Notes: generated from the letters alone by a model not told the origin. Positions 45,405-54,106 are shown, counted from the first letter of the stretch. The stretch is DNA of 64,000 nucleotides from Pseudomonas saudiphocaensis (GCF_000756775.1 NZ_CCSF01000001.1:2542001-2606000), one strand, 5' to 3'. Numbers and translations are program-made.

Positions 45405-46825
45405 CGCCCGAGTCCTCCCAGCCACAGCAGCAGCGGCTCGCTGATCAGAGCCAGGCCCCAGACCAGCAGCGCCGGCAGCAATGCCAGCCACTGCGCCAGC
45501 CGGTCGGCACGAATGCTCGGCGGGTTCGGGCGTGCGCGGTTGAAGCCATGAGTCAGCACGCGGAATACATAGGCTGCGGACATCAGCGTACCCAGCAGCA
45601 CACCCACCACCCAGGGCCAGTGCTGCGGGTTCTCGAACAGCGGTTGCAACAGCAGCCACTTGGCCAGGAAGCCGCCGCTGGGTGGCAGCCCGATCAGGCT
45701 GCCGCCGGCTACGGCGAAGGCGCCGAGGGCGATCGGTACATTCTGGCTGGCGCCTCTCATTCCCTTCACCCGCTTGCTGCCGAGAATGCTTTGCAGCTCG
45801 CCGGCCGCCAGAAACATCGACACCTTGGCCAGACCATGGGCCAGCACGAACAGCCACAGCGCCGCATGCAGACGGGGCTCCTCAAGGTGCAGCAATAGCC
45901 CGAGGGCCAGCAGCGCGTAGCCCAGCTGGGCTACGGTGGAATAGGCCACCAGGCTTTTCATCAGCGGCGCTCGCAGCGCCGACCAGCCGCCTGCCAGCAG
46001 CGCCAGCACGCCGGCGCTGCCGAACAGCAGGCCGGCCTCGCGCCCCAGCTCGGCAGGTGCAATCTCGCTCCAGAGCAGCCAGAGGATATACAGCGGCCCC
46101 TTTACCACCAGCGCCGACAGCAGTGCACTGACCGCCGTCGGCGCCGCGGCATGGGCGGCCGGCAGCCACAGGTGCAGCGGCCACAACGCGGCCTTGAGCA
46201 TCAGCCCGAGGCTCATCAGCAACAACGCCACGCGGGTCGCGCCGTCGGCCTCGGCCAGATTGGCCAGCAGGTGGATATCCAGCACGCCGTAGCGCCCGTA
46301 GAGAATCGCCACGCCCAGCAGATAGGCCAGCGAACCGGCCAGGGACAACAGCAGGTAATTGAGCGCTGGCCGCCAAGCCTTGTGCCCGGCCAGCGACACC
46401 AATGCCACAGCCGCCAGCCCGAGCAGCTCCAGCGTCACGTAGAGGTTGAACAGATCCGCCGACAGCCACAGGGCAACGAGCGCGGCGTGCAACAGGCAGG
46501 ACAGCGGCCAGAAGTCGCGATTGCCGGCTGCGTGGGAAATCCTTGCCGCGTACAAGGCCACCAGCAGATGCAGACCCGCAGTAAAGACCAGCAACAGCGC
46601 CGCCAGCGGCGACAGCTGCAAGCGGATCGCCAGGCCGATCTCCCAGCCGCCGATATGCAGGCGCTGCACGCCGTGTTCCATCGCCAGCTGCAGAGCCACG
46701 GCTGCGGCCAGCACACTGGCCAGGTTCAATGCGATAACCCAGCGCGACTCATGCCGGGGCCGCAGCAAAAGCAGCAGCAGGGCACCGCCCAAGGGCAATA
46801 GCAGGCTGAGCAGCGCCGCGCTCAT
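45401..46825 (-). CDS. mnhD: Mrp-like antiporter subunit D
   Basis: 474 residues, about 13-14 helices. It has the TM5 Glu in LYVTLELLGLAAVALVSL, Lys in MLKAALWPLHLWLPAAHAAAPTAVSALLSALVVKGPLYI, and LAHGLAKVSMFLAAGEL. This is the member of the three paralogues closest to canonical MnhD/MrpD. It overlaps mnhC upstream and the second paralogue downstream by 4 bp each. Confidence 0.87.
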   Translation of the reverse strand: MSAALLSLLLPLGGALLLLLLRPRHESRWVIALNLASVLAAAVALQLAMEHGVQRLHIGGWEIGLAIRLQLSPLAALLLVFTAGLHLLVALYAARISHAAGNRDFWPLSCLLHAALVALWLSADLFNLYVTLELLGLAAVALVSLAGHKAWRPALNYLLLSLAGSLAYLLGVAILYGRYGVLDIHLLANLAEADGATRVALLLMSLGLMLKAALWPLHLWLPAAHAAAPTAVSALLSALVVKGPLYILWLLWSEIAPAELGREAGLLFGSAGVLALLAGGWSALRAPLMKSLVAYSTVAQLGYALLALGLLLHLEEPRLHAALWLFVLAHGLAKVSMFLAAGELQSILGSKRVKGMRGASQNVPIALGAFAVAGGSLIGLPPSGGFLAKWLLLQPLFENPQHWPWVVGVLLGTLMSAAYVFRVLTHGFNRARPNPPSIRADRLAQWLALLPALLVWGLALISEPLLLWLGGLGR

Positions 46826-47103
46826 TCCCCGTCCTCCGGGGGTTGCTCCAGCGCGCTGCTCAGGCGCAGGGCCAGCGCCGTGGCGCTGACCGCCACCACC
46901 AGCCCGGTGACCACCAGCGCCACCAGCAGCGGATCAGTGGGTGTGCTACGCGCCGCCAGGGCGATCATCACCAGAAACACGCCGCTGCCCATCAGGTTGA
47001 TCGCGATGATCCGCCGCAACGGCTGACGCAGGGTCAGCAGCCCATGCAAGCCCAGCAGCCACAGCGCGACGCCGATCGAAAGCCAGAACACCGTACTGTT
47101 CAT
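46822..47103 (-). CDS. mnhC: Mrp-like antiporter subunit C
   Basis: 93 residues, three helices, NuoK-like. Opens MNSTVFWLSIGVALWLLGLHGLLTL and contains IIAINLMGSGVFLVMIALAAR and DPLLVALVVTGLVVAVSATALAL, the NuoK/MnhC pattern. It overlaps the B-type subunit upstream and mnhD downstream by 4 bp each, so the genes are translationally coupled. Confidence 0.88.
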   Translation of the reverse strand: MNSTVFWLSIGVALWLLGLHGLLTLRQPLRRIIAINLMGSGVFLVMIALAARSTPTDPLLVALVVTGLVVAVSATALALRLSSALEQPPEDGE

Positions 47104-48008
47104 GGCTGACGCTCCGGCTCATCGCCCACCACCAGCAGGCTCAGGCTGGCGGCGATGGAGAGCGTCGCCGCCGTCTCCACCAGCAGAATCAGCGGTTTGC
47201 TCCAGGCCGGCGGATAGTGCAGCCAGCCATCCCCGAGCCAGGCCGTCAGTGCCGCTACCGCCACAAACAGCAGCAGCCCCAGCAGCACTGCCAAACGCAG
47301 CGGCCAGGCCGACCAGCGCAACGCCGGAAGGACATCGGCCAGGCGCAAAAGCACCACGCCCGCTGCCAACAACGCGCCGGCCTGGAACGCACCGCCGGGC
47401 GCGCTGGAGCCGCGCCACAACACATAGCCGCCGGCCAGCACCAGCAGCGGCGCGAGGATCCGGCTCCAGGCACGCAGCAACGGCCAGGGTTCGCTCAACC
47501 CCAGGCGCACCGGCCCCAACTGGCGCGCACCCAGCAGCGCCAAGAGCAACACGGCCAGCTCCAGCAGGGTGTCCCAGGCGCGGAAGTTGAGCAGGACGGC
47601 CGTCACCGTATGGTCAACGCCGCTGTCCGGCATGGCCTGGTCAATGCGCGCCGGCAGCGGTGCGATCTGCTCAGCCAGTGGTGCCAGCTCCCCCATCAGC
47701 AGGATCAGCAACGGCAGCATCACGGCCAGGGCAGCCAATCGCCGGCGCCCCGGCACTTGCGGTTCGCTGCCTTCCACAGGTTGACGCGCCAGTGCAGAGA
47801 ACAGCAGCACACCCGTCAGCCCGGCGCCTATCGCCGCTTCGGCCAGGGCCAGATCAGGCGCGCCCAGACGTGCCCAAATCAGCGCCAGCACCAGGCCGAA
47901 GGCGGTAAACAGCAGCACCCCGGCATACAGTTGGCGCACATGTAGCGCACCGCCGGCCAGCGTCAGGAGCAACAGTCCGAGCACGCCATCGAGCAGCCAC
48001 TGCGTCAC
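47100..48008 (-). CDS. Fused DUF4040/MbhE/MnhB-type antiporter subunit
   Basis: 302 residues, about nine helices. The first part (1-80, LYAGVLLFTAFGLVLALIWARLGAPDLALAEAAIGAGLTGVLLFSAL) is a DUF4040 module like the C-terminal end of MrpA or archaeal MbhD. The middle (about 80-160, NFRAWDTLLELAVLLLALLGARQL) resembles MbhE. The last part (about 170-295, GGYVLWRGSSAPGGAFQAGALLAAGVVLLRLA) is MnhB. It therefore replaces the MrpA C-terminus plus MrpB, and no large MrpA is encoded here. Confidence 0.82.
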   Translation of the reverse strand: MTQWLLDGVLGLLLLTLAGGALHVRQLYAGVLLFTAFGLVLALIWARLGAPDLALAEAAIGAGLTGVLLFSALARQPVEGSEPQVPGRRRLAALAVMLPLLILLMGELAPLAEQIAPLPARIDQAMPDSGVDHTVTAVLLNFRAWDTLLELAVLLLALLGARQLGPVRLGLSEPWPLLRAWSRILAPLLVLAGGYVLWRGSSAPGGAFQAGALLAAGVVLLRLADVLPALRWSAWPLRLAVLLGLLLFVAVAALTAWLGDGWLHYPPAWSKPLILLVETAATLSIAASLSLLVVGDEPERQP

Positions 48009-48295
48009 GCGTCGCCCTCCTCGTCGGCCTGACGCGCCAGCAATTGACAGGCGATGGCGCCGGAGGCCAGCAGCAACAGCCAGATCAGCACCATCTGCGC
48101 GACCTCGAAGAGACCTTCGGCATGCAGGGACAGCCCCGCCACCACCAAGCCCAGCCCCAGAGTATCGGCCTTGGTCAGCGCATGCAGGCGGCTCAGGGTA
48201 TCGGGGAAACGCAGCAAGCCGACGCTGCCGGCGGCGAAGAACAGCAACCCGCCGGCCAGCAGCAGATTACTCAGGATGAGCAGCCAGTCAGCCAT
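48005..48295 (-). CDS. mnhG: Mrp-like antiporter subunit G
   Basis: 96 residues, three helices. The family pattern is FFAAGSVGLLRFPDTLSRLHALTKADTLGLGLVVAGL, with the typical RLHA.TKA.TLG motif of MnhG/PhaG. It overlaps mnhF by 8 bp and the DUF4040-MnhB gene by 4 bp. Confidence 0.9.
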   Translation of the reverse strand: MADWLLILSNLLLAGGLLFFAAGSVGLLRFPDTLSRLHALTKADTLGLGLVVAGLSLHAEGLFEVAQMVLIWLLLLASGAIACQLLARQADEEGDA

Positions 48296-48542
48296 GGCGA
48301 CTCCGCCGCAGCAACTGCACCAGCGCGACGCTGATCATCGCCGCCAGCAACGCCAGTATCAGCGCCGCATCGCGCAAGCCCGGCTGCCCCAGCCACTGGG
48401 CGAGCATCAGGAGCAACGCCGTACCACTGGTGCCCAGCAACTGCACCGCCAGCAAGCGGTCGACCCGCCCTGGCCCGTGCCAAACGCGCCACAGGCCGAG
48501 CACCAGGGTCAGCAGCAGGAGCAGCGCAAACAGGCCCATCAT
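48288..48542 (-). CDS. mnhF: Mrp-like antiporter subunit F
   Basis: 84 residues, three helices. The motif VWHGPGRVDRLLAVQLLGTSGTALLLMLAQ matches MnhF (GP...DR..A...). It overlaps mnhE upstream and mnhG downstream. Small accessory subunit of the antiporter membrane complex. Confidence 0.88.
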   Translation of the reverse strand: MMGLFALLLLLTLVLGLWRVWHGPGRVDRLLAVQLLGTSGTALLLMLAQWLGQPGLRDAALILALLAAMISVALVQLLRRSRHG

Positions 48543-49030
48543 CGGCTGTCACCACCAAGCAGTTGCTGCAGGTGCCGCTCCAGCTCGATCACCGTGGGCC
48601 GCCAAGCCAGGCGTTCATCGAGTATGTGCATGCACAGCTGATCGCCTTCGATGCGCGCGACCAGGGTGCCGGGAAGCAGTCCGATCAGCGAAGCCAACAG
48701 CAGGCGGGCCCGGGGCGAAGCCAATTCCACCGAATAGCTGTGCCACGCCGGCTGCAACGTGGCGCCAGGCAGCAGCGCACGCCGGGCCACGTCCCAGGCG
48801 CCAATGAACATGTGCTGAAAGAAGAACGCCAGAAAACCCGGCAGCGCGAGCAGGCGTAGCCGCAACGGACGCAGCCTCAGCCACAGACTAAGGGTGACGG
48901 CCAGCGACACCGCCAAGCTCCCGGCAACCCAACCGCGCCCTTGGGCGAACACCAGCCAGAGCGTGGCGTAGAGAGCCGCCCAATAGAGCCCGTCGGCAAC
49001 CACTCGGACACGCGTGACCTGATTCATCAT
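48539..49030 (-). CDS. mnhE: Mrp-like antiporter subunit E
   Basis: 163 residues. N-terminal helices are followed by the MnhE pattern VARRALLPGATLQPAWHSYSVELASPRARLLLASLIGLLPGTLVARIEGDQLCMHILDE. First gene of the eight-gene operon. Two adjacent ATGs (49030 and 49027) follow a GGGAG ribosome-binding site; either could be used, the second having the better spacing. Confidence 0.87.
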   Translation of the reverse strand: MMNQVTRVRVVADGLYWAALYATLWLVFAQGRGWVAGSLAVSLAVTLSLWLRLRPLRLRLLALPGFLAFFFQHMFIGAWDVARRALLPGATLQPAWHSYSVELASPRARLLLASLIGLLPGTLVARIEGDQLCMHILDERLAWRPTVIELERHLQQLLGGDSR

Positions 49031-49147
49031 TGTTCTCCCTTCCTCGGGAGTTGGTAAACAAGACGAGGTCAAACGTTCAGCGCGGTATCACCTTTCCTTG
49101 TATCGACAGTTTGCCGTTGCGCTAGAAGCAGCCGCGCAACGGAACGG

Positions 49148-49606
49148 CTAGCGCTTGGCCTGCGCCAGGCCCTTGAGAAAGTTACGCAGCAACTGATCGC
49201 CGCAGACGCGGTAGTTGCTATGCCCGGCCTTGCGAAACAGTGCACTGAGTTCCGGCTTGGCGATCGGGAACCCGGCGTTCTTGAGAATCGCCAGCATGTC
49301 CTCCTCCTTCAGCTCGAAGGCCACACGCAGCTTCTTCAGAATCAGATTGTTGGTCAGGGGCAGCTCGATGGGCGGCGCCGGCCGGCTTTCATCCTTGCCG
49401 CGCTTGTGGATCACCAGCCCATCGAGGAAGTACGCCATGATGCGGTCGCCGCACGGCTTGTAGCCTGCCTCGTCGTCCTTCTTCAGGTAGGCCGTCATTT
49501 CAGCCTCAGGCAACTCGCAGCCGGTGAGCTGGGTGATCTCGGCCATCTCCGCATCGCTGGCGTTGAGGGTATAACGCAGGCTGCGCAGCACGTCGTTGTT
49601 GAGCAT
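49148..49606 (-). CDS. DUF1456 family protein (YehS-like)
   Basis: 152 residues, two DUF1456 repeats of about 70 residues: MLNNDVLRSLRYTLNASDAEMAEI...YKPCGDRIMAYFLDGLV, and NNLILKKLRVAFELKEEDMLAIL...YRVCGDQLLRNFLKGL. YehS-like proteins are small cytoplasmic proteins of unknown function. Single gene upstream of the antiporter operon, same strand, about 117 bp gap. Confidence 0.9.
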   Translation of the reverse strand: MLNNDVLRSLRYTLNASDAEMAEITQLTGCELPEAEMTAYLKKDDEAGYKPCGDRIMAYFLDGLVIHKRGKDESRPAPPIELPLTNNLILKKLRVAFELKEEDMLAILKNAGFPIAKPELSALFRKAGHSNYRVCGDQLLRNFLKGLAQAKR

Positions 49607-49916
49607 GGAATGTCCTTGCTGGGGTGGTTGAACGAGCGCAGTTCACTCACCGGCTCGCCCGCGCGTTTCACTTGGGCGCGGCAGTATAGAGGATAGCCCT
49701 GCGATTCCCATGCGATGGCCGACATGGGCATCCATTCATCTTCCTGCCAACCAGGCCGATATCAAGCAGAGCGTCTTGCGAACAGCTCAATGGCTAGTTG
49801 CCATCTAGCATTTGCCAGCCGAAGATAGTTCGGCACTTGCCGTCATATTCGGCAGGGGCGCATGCCCAGCACCACTTTCGTGAGCAGGCACAGAACAAGA
49901 AACGGAGAGAGCCACG

Positions 49917-51713
49917 ATGGGAACCTTGCGAAACCTCTATGACTGGAGCGAACGGACCTTCTGGAACTCGCTGAGCAAGAAGCTTGCGAGCCTGCTGGTG
50001 CTCTATTCGGTGAACCTGGGCTACCTGTACTTTTACATCCAGCAGAAAAACGCCATCAACACGGCGCTTGAACACGGTCAGGCTTCCGCTGAACTGGTCG
50101 CCAGCATCAACGCATCACTCGACAACGGCCTGACAGCCGTGATCGTGCTCAGCGTGCTCAGCCTGGTCTGGCTTGTTGCGCAGATCCTTTACCTGCGCCA
50201 CCTGATTCTGACGCCCGTTCGCTCGATGATCAGCGCGCTGGACGAAATCAGCGACGAAGGCGGCGACTTCTCCCAGGATCTCAAGCCTCGTTCCCACGAC
50301 GAATTTCGCGAGCTGGCCGAAAGCTACAACCGCTTCGCCGGCAAGATGCGGCGGATCATCAGCGATATCCGCAAGATGACCATTCCCATCGCGCTGGAAG
50401 CGCTTCAGGTCAAGACCCGCATCGAGGAGACCGGCAGCAGCGCACGCCAGCAGGTCACCATGACCGACACCGTGTTCGGCGCCAGCACCGAAGCCACCCA
50501 GGCCATCGGCGAAGTGTCGCGCAGCACCCAGATCATCTCCGACTCGACCAGCGCCAACCTCAACAGCGCACGCGCTTCCCTGGAGGAAATGCAGGACATC
50601 TCGCGCAAGATCAACGAGGTCGGCAACAAGGTCGAAACCTTCAACCAAACCATCGAAGACCTCTCCCAGCGCTCGGCAAGCATCAGCCAGACCGCCGAAC
50701 TGATTCGCAGCGTCGCCGACCAGACCAACCTGCTGGCCCTCAACGCCGCCATTGAAGCCGCCCGCGCCGGGGAAGCCGGCCGTGGCTTCGCCGTGGTTGC
50801 CGATGAAGTACGCACCCTCGCCGAACGCGTCAACAAGGCCTCGGTGGAGATCACCGGCAATACCGAGACCATGCTCAAACTGGTCAGCCACACCCGCCAG
50901 GCGAACGAAGAGATCAACAGCGACGTGCGGCAGACCCGCGACGTGGTCAGCCGCTCGGCCGAGCAGTTCGAAGGCATGGTTGCGGACTTCGAGCAGACCA
51001 GTGCGCAGCTGCTGCATATCGCCAGCGCCATGGAACAGCTTTCCGCTTCCAACGTGCAGGTGCACGAGAACGTCACCTCAATCCAGCGGCTGTCGGCCGA
51101 GGTCGCCGCGCACATGTCCGATTCGGAAAACCGCGCCAGAACCCTGTCCGTAGATACCGAGGCGGTGCAAGAGCTGGTATCGCGTTTCAAGATCGGTATC
51201 GGCACATTCGACCTGGCGGTCGACAAGACACGCATCATGCGCGATACCATTCAGGCGGAACTGCTGGAAATGAGCCGCCAGGGCATCGATATCTTCGACC
51301 GCAACTACCAGCCCTTCGGTAATACCGTGCCACCCAAGTTCAAGCTGGCTTGGAGCGACGAGTTCGTCCGGCGCTGCCAGCATTACCTCGACATCACCCT
51401 GAATGCCATTCCGGCGTGCAGCTACGCGGTGGCGGTCAACACCGACGGTTACCTGTCGGCGCACAACGCAAAATTCTCCCAGCCGCTCACCGGCGACGAC
51501 GCGATAGACCTGGTCGGCAACCGCTGCTACCGCAAGTTCGACAGCCCCGGTGAGCTGGAAGCAGCAAAGAACACGGCGCCGCTGCTGGTACGCACCTACC
51601 TGCGCGACACCGGCGAAGTGCTCTGCTACCTGGCCATGCCGATCTACATCAGCGGCCGACACTGGGGCAACGTGCGGGTCGGCTGCTCGGTAGAGGCGCT
51701 GTTGAAGGACTGA
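49917..51713 (+). CDS. Methyl-accepting chemotaxis protein with C-terminal Cache-like sensor domain
   Basis: 598 residues. Two membrane helices (about 21-40 and 68-92) enclose only about 27 periplasmic residues. A HAMP region (about 95-145) and a helical signalling domain follow, with hairpin tip [40 protein letters not shown] (about 266-305). After the signalling domain lies a 140-residue domain (about 455-598) with [23 protein letters not shown] and [23 protein letters not shown], a Cache-like pattern. Sensing is therefore probably cytoplasmic. Ligand unknown. Confidence 0.88.
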   Translation: MGTLRNLYDWSERTFWNSLSKKLASLLVLYSVNLGYLYFYIQQKNAINTALEHGQASAELVASINASLDNGLTAVIVLSVLSLVWLVAQILYLRHLILTPVRSMISALDEISDEGGDFSQDLKPRSHDEFRELAESYNRFAGKMRRIISDIRKMTIPIALEALQVKTRIEETGSSARQQVTMTDTVFGASTEATQAIGEVSRSTQIISDSTSANLNSARASLEEMQDISRKINEVGNKVETFNQTIEDLSQRSASISQTAELIRSVADQTNLLALNAAIEAARAGEAGRGFAVVADEVRTLAERVNKASVEITGNTETMLKLVSHTRQANEEINSDVRQTRDVVSRSAEQFEGMVADFEQTSAQLLHIASAMEQLSASNVQVHENVTSIQRLSAEVAAHMSDSENRARTLSVDTEAVQELVSRFKIGIGTFDLAVDKTRIMRDTIQAELLEMSRQGIDIFDRNYQPFGNTVPPKFKLAWSDEFVRRCQHYLDITLNAIPACSYAVAVNTDGYLSAHNAKFSQPLTGDDAIDLVGNRCYRKFDSPGELEAAKNTAPLLVRTYLRDTGEVLCYLAMPIYISGRHWGNVRVGCSVEALLKD

Positions 51714-51716
51714 TAA

Positions 51717-51746
51717 ACGTGCCCGTGTCCGGCGGGCGCGTCTTTT
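51717..51746 (+). terminator. Intrinsic terminator behind the chemotaxis receptor
   Basis: ACGTGCCCG (51717-51725) pairs with CGGGCGCGT (51733-51741), one G-U pair, then TCTTTT. It starts 3 bp past the stop. Confidence 0.75.
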
Positions 51747-51922
51747 CCTCCGCTTACGGAACAATCCGAGGCTGACGACCTGATCTCATCGGCCGGCGCG
51801 CTACGCCTGCAGCAATGGCCTCGCTCCGGACAAGTCGCTTCACTGCGCCGCTATCACCAATCCATTGCTGGCTGAAACTGCGTTCCGGCGGAAGTGGGCT
51901 TTCCGCTTGATACTCGAACGCC

Positions 51923-52651
51923 TCAGCTGAATATCTCCCGTATTACGCGCTGGAAATCCTCGCTGGGTGAAGCCTGCAGGTGCAGGGGATTGCCGGTGAC
52001 CGGGTGGGTAAGGTGCAGATCCGTGGCAGCGAGCATCAGACGGCCCTGGCCGAAGCGTTCGGTAAAGTAGTGGTTGTGTTTGGTTCGACCGTAGTTGGTG
52101 TCGCCGATGATGGGATGGGCGATGTGCTGCATATGCCGCCGCAGCTGGTGCTTGCGACCGGTTAGCGGGTGCAGGGCCATGAGGCTGTAGCGGCTGGTGG
52201 GAAAGCCCTCGATCTCTACCGGCAGCTGCGTGGTCGCCAGGCGGGTGTAGCGCGTCTGAGCCTCACGCAGGGGCTGGGGCTCGTCCTTGAGGCGCTTGTC
52301 CACGGCATGCTCGCGCAGGGCGTGGTCGATCAAGCCTTCTTCCGGCGGCCAGCCGCGCACCAGGGCCTGGTAGGTCTTGTGCACGGCATTGGCCATCATG
52401 GCCTGGCCGAGCAGGCTGGCGGTTTGCGGGTCACGGGCAAAAAGCAGCAGGCCCGAGGTCGGGCGGTCCAGACGGTGCACTGGATAGACGTGTTCGCCGC
52501 CATTCAGCTCGCGGGCGTACTGCAGGGCAAATTCGGTTTCGTGTTTGTCGATGGGGCTGCGGTGCACCAGCAAACCGGCAGGTTTGTGCACGGCCAACAG
52601 CCAGTCGTCCCGGTACAACTCGGTCAGCGGATTTGCGGGCGGCAGGCTCAT
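51923..52651 (-). CDS. truC: tRNA pseudouridine(65) synthase TruC
   Basis: 242 residues, RluA-superfamily. The catalytic Asp is in YPVHRLDRPTSGLLLFA. The C-terminal part has LMALHPLTGRKHQLRRHMQHIAHPIIGDTNYGRTKHNHYF, which with the overall length fits TruC. It isomerises U65 in certain tRNAs. The start overlaps, by ATGA, a short open frame that could be the remnant of an upstream partner gene cut by the IS element. Confidence 0.9.
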   Translation of the reverse strand: MSLPPANPLTELYRDDWLLAVHKPAGLLVHRSPIDKHETEFALQYARELNGGEHVYPVHRLDRPTSGLLLFARDPQTASLLGQAMMANAVHKTYQALVRGWPPEEGLIDHALREHAVDKRLKDEPQPLREAQTRYTRLATTQLPVEIEGFPTSRYSLMALHPLTGRKHQLRRHMQHIAHPIIGDTNYGRTKHNHYFTERFGQGRLMLAATDLHLTHPVTGNPLHLQASPSEDFQRVIREIFS

Positions 52652-52775
52652 CGGTAGGCGCGCTTGATTGACAGGGCACGATAATACGGCGCGCGGGCAC
52701 AGAAGGGGACCTTGACCCCGAAGATATCTTTCAACTCGCGCAAATCAGAAATGCAGCGCTGATAGTCCCGGCTCG
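52648..52775 (-). pseudogene. Possible C-terminal remnant of a gene coupled to truC
   Basis: An open frame of about 40 codons without a start (SRDYQRCISDLRELKDIF... to ...YYRALSIKRAYR) runs from the IS5 remnant to a TGA that overlaps the truC ATG. The 4-bp overlap suggests a former translationally coupled gene. No family recognised; it may be chance. Confidence 0.3.
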
Positions 52776-52894
52776 ATCAGCGTAACCAAGCGCTTCCAAG
52801 GCACCACCTGATCCATCTCGATCAGGAACAACTCCTTGCGGGTCTGCTTGCGCTTGCCGGCGTACTTGGCGTCGGCGAAGGTCATCTGCTTCAT
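52745..52894 (-). pseudogene. IS5-family transposase, N-terminal fragment
   Basis: 49 residues. MKQMTFADAKYAGKRKQTRK followed by ELFLIEMDQVVPWKRLVTLIEP is the typical start of IS5-family transposases, normally over 300 residues. Similarity ends after LIEP, followed by GLSALHF and a stop. The DDE catalytic residues are missing, so it is non-functional. Confidence 0.85.
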
Positions 52895-52963
52895 GGAAGA
52901 ACTCGGGGGGCGGGATTACCGGCGTATTTCACCAGATTCTGGAAGTGTTTTTCAGAGTGTCCC
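52745..52963 (-). mobile_element. IS5-family remnant ending inside the last attC
   Basis: Upstream of the transposase start, the minus strand reads back to GGACACTCTGAAAAACACTT, which looks like an IS5-type terminal repeat. It abuts TTAG of the attC R' box at 52964-52967, and TTAG/CTAA fits the 4-bp YTAR target of IS5 elements. The other IS end is missing. Confidence 0.55.
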
Positions 52964-53035
52964 TAACGTCTGGTTAAGGGGCGGGCTTTAGCCCGTCCCA
53001 GTGAGCGAAGCGAACGGTTGAACCATTTGTTAGAG
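52961..53035 (-). repeat. attC site of cassette 6
   Basis: 75 bp bounded by CTCTAAC (R'', 53029-53035 on the minus strand) and GTTAGGG (R', 52961-52967). The interior forms a strong hairpin around GGGCGGGCTTTAGCCCGTCCC-type arms. Nearly identical inside to the attC at 55144-55219. The R' box is abutted by the IS5 remnant. Confidence 0.8.
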
Positions 53036-53046
53036 CGTTCAACGAT

Positions 53047-53577
53047 TTAGTTCTTGTGGGCTAATGAAGCAATTTTCTCTTTGAAACTAGCGAAAACTTT
53101 TTCAAATTTTTCTTGCGCAGCAACAAAATCATTCGAACTTAATTTACTATCTTTTGGATCGCATAGAAATTTTGCAACTTTACTTCGGGCACTATTTACT
53201 TCTTCATAATCTGACGCCAACTCTGGGAAGTGAACGCCAATGAGCATTTTTAGTTTTTGAGCCTCTCCAGGAGCAAGAATATCGCTCTTCCCTGTTATAT
53301 CTAGCACCTGGTTATAATCTAGCTTTCCTAAATAGCAACTGAGATACGTGATGTAAACGCTTGAGAAGTATGATTCCCATTTTTCAGATAATAAATAAGT
53401 CTCTTCAACTTTTAAGATTCTCTGCTCAGCAAGCTTTTGCCTTGCTTGTGCATCCGAATTAGACTTCGATAGCTTTAAGTTGAAAAAATTTGTAATGACA
53501 ACTGCGAGAAGTGTTGATATAGCGGTGATCAGCCCGCCGATTATTATTGCGATATCCTTTATTTCGACTTCTGTCAA
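53047..53577 (-). CDS. Integron cassette 6: membrane-anchored coiled protein, unknown function
   Basis: 176 residues from TTG at 53577 with AAGGAG upstream; longer reading would enter the neighbouring attC. One N-terminal helix (IIIGGLITAISTLLAVVITNFF, about 11-33) leads to a mostly helical, Lys/Ser/Glu-rich cytoplasmic region with probable coiled coil (SDAQARQKLAEQRILKVEET). AT-rich compared with the chromosome. No family recognised. Stop lies 12 bp before its attC. Confidence 0.7.
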   Translation of the reverse strand: MTEVEIKDIAIIIGGLITAISTLLAVVITNFFNLKLSKSNSDAQARQKLAEQRILKVEETYLLSEKWESYFSSVYITYLSCYLGKLDYNQVLDITGKSDILAPGEAQKLKMLIGVHFPELASDYEEVNSARSKVAKFLCDPKDSKLSSNDFVAAQEKFEKVFASFKEKIASLAHKN

Positions 53578-53591
53578 AATTTTCTCCTTAG

Positions 53592-53692
53592 CTCTAACGC
53601 TGAGCTTAGCGGCGACCTTGTAATGCAGGCGTAGCCGCAATGAAAAGGGCGTCCGGCGGCCATCGGCCGCGTACTACAGCGACTTGTTAAGC
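53592..53692 (-). repeat. attC site of cassette 5
   Basis: 101 bp between GTTAAGC on the plus strand (53686-53692, R'' side) and CTCTAAC (53592-53598, R' side). The interior GGCGGCCATCGGCCGC-type sequence gives imperfect dyad symmetry. It is the longest attC of the array. Confidence 0.75.
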
Positions 53693-53698
53693 GCTGTG

Positions 53699-54013
53699 CT
53701 AAAGGCCACGCTCAATAGCCTGCTTTATGACCGGCGCTACGGTTTCCGGAGTGATGCCCCGGTCTCGGCAATACTTAGTTTGCAGCCATGCGGATAGCTG
53801 CTTTTGGCCTTTGCTGGCATTACAACCGCAACAGCAAAGAGCAATATTTTCTCGAGTAATGATGCTGGCATCATTGATGATGTGCTCCCAGCTTGCCGCA
53901 GATTTTCTTGAGACTTTCACGGAGGTAAATTCATTGCGGCAATAGACGCACTCCGTGTCTCGGGCTCGGACCTCTTTTTCCAGCCAGCCCGGAATATTCC
54001 AGTTATTTGCCAT
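53699..54013 (-). CDS. Integron cassette 5: small HNH endonuclease
   Basis: 104 residues, essentially only the nuclease module. Zinc knuckle cysteines are C22-x2-C25 (CVYC) and C61-x2-C64 (CCGC). The catalytic part is WEHIINDAS (H44 in the first H position), ENIALC (N56) and CNASKGQ. This is the CxxC...HxxN...CxxC HNH type. No extra targeting domain. In a cassette it may act as a nicking or restriction-like nuclease; target unknown. Stop lies 6 bp before the attC. Confidence 0.85.
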   Translation of the reverse strand: MANNWNIPGWLEKEVRARDTECVYCRNEFTSVKVSRKSAASWEHIINDASIITRENIALCCCGCNASKGQKQLSAWLQTKYCRDRGITPETVAPVIKQAIERGL

Positions 54014-54034
54014 TGCTCAAACTTACCTTCTCCC

Positions 54035-54106
54035 GCTTAACGCCCGCCACACGGGCAAAGTTGAAGCGCAGCGTAAACTATGTCCCCGTGCTGGCGATTG
54101 TTATGC
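54035..54106 (-). repeat. attC site of cassette 4
   Basis: 72 bp, bounded by GTTATGC (54100-54106) and GCTTAAC (54035-54041) on the plus strand. Imperfect dyad with GCCCGCCACACGGGC. The stop codon of the cassette 4 gene lies within the R'' box. Confidence 0.8.
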
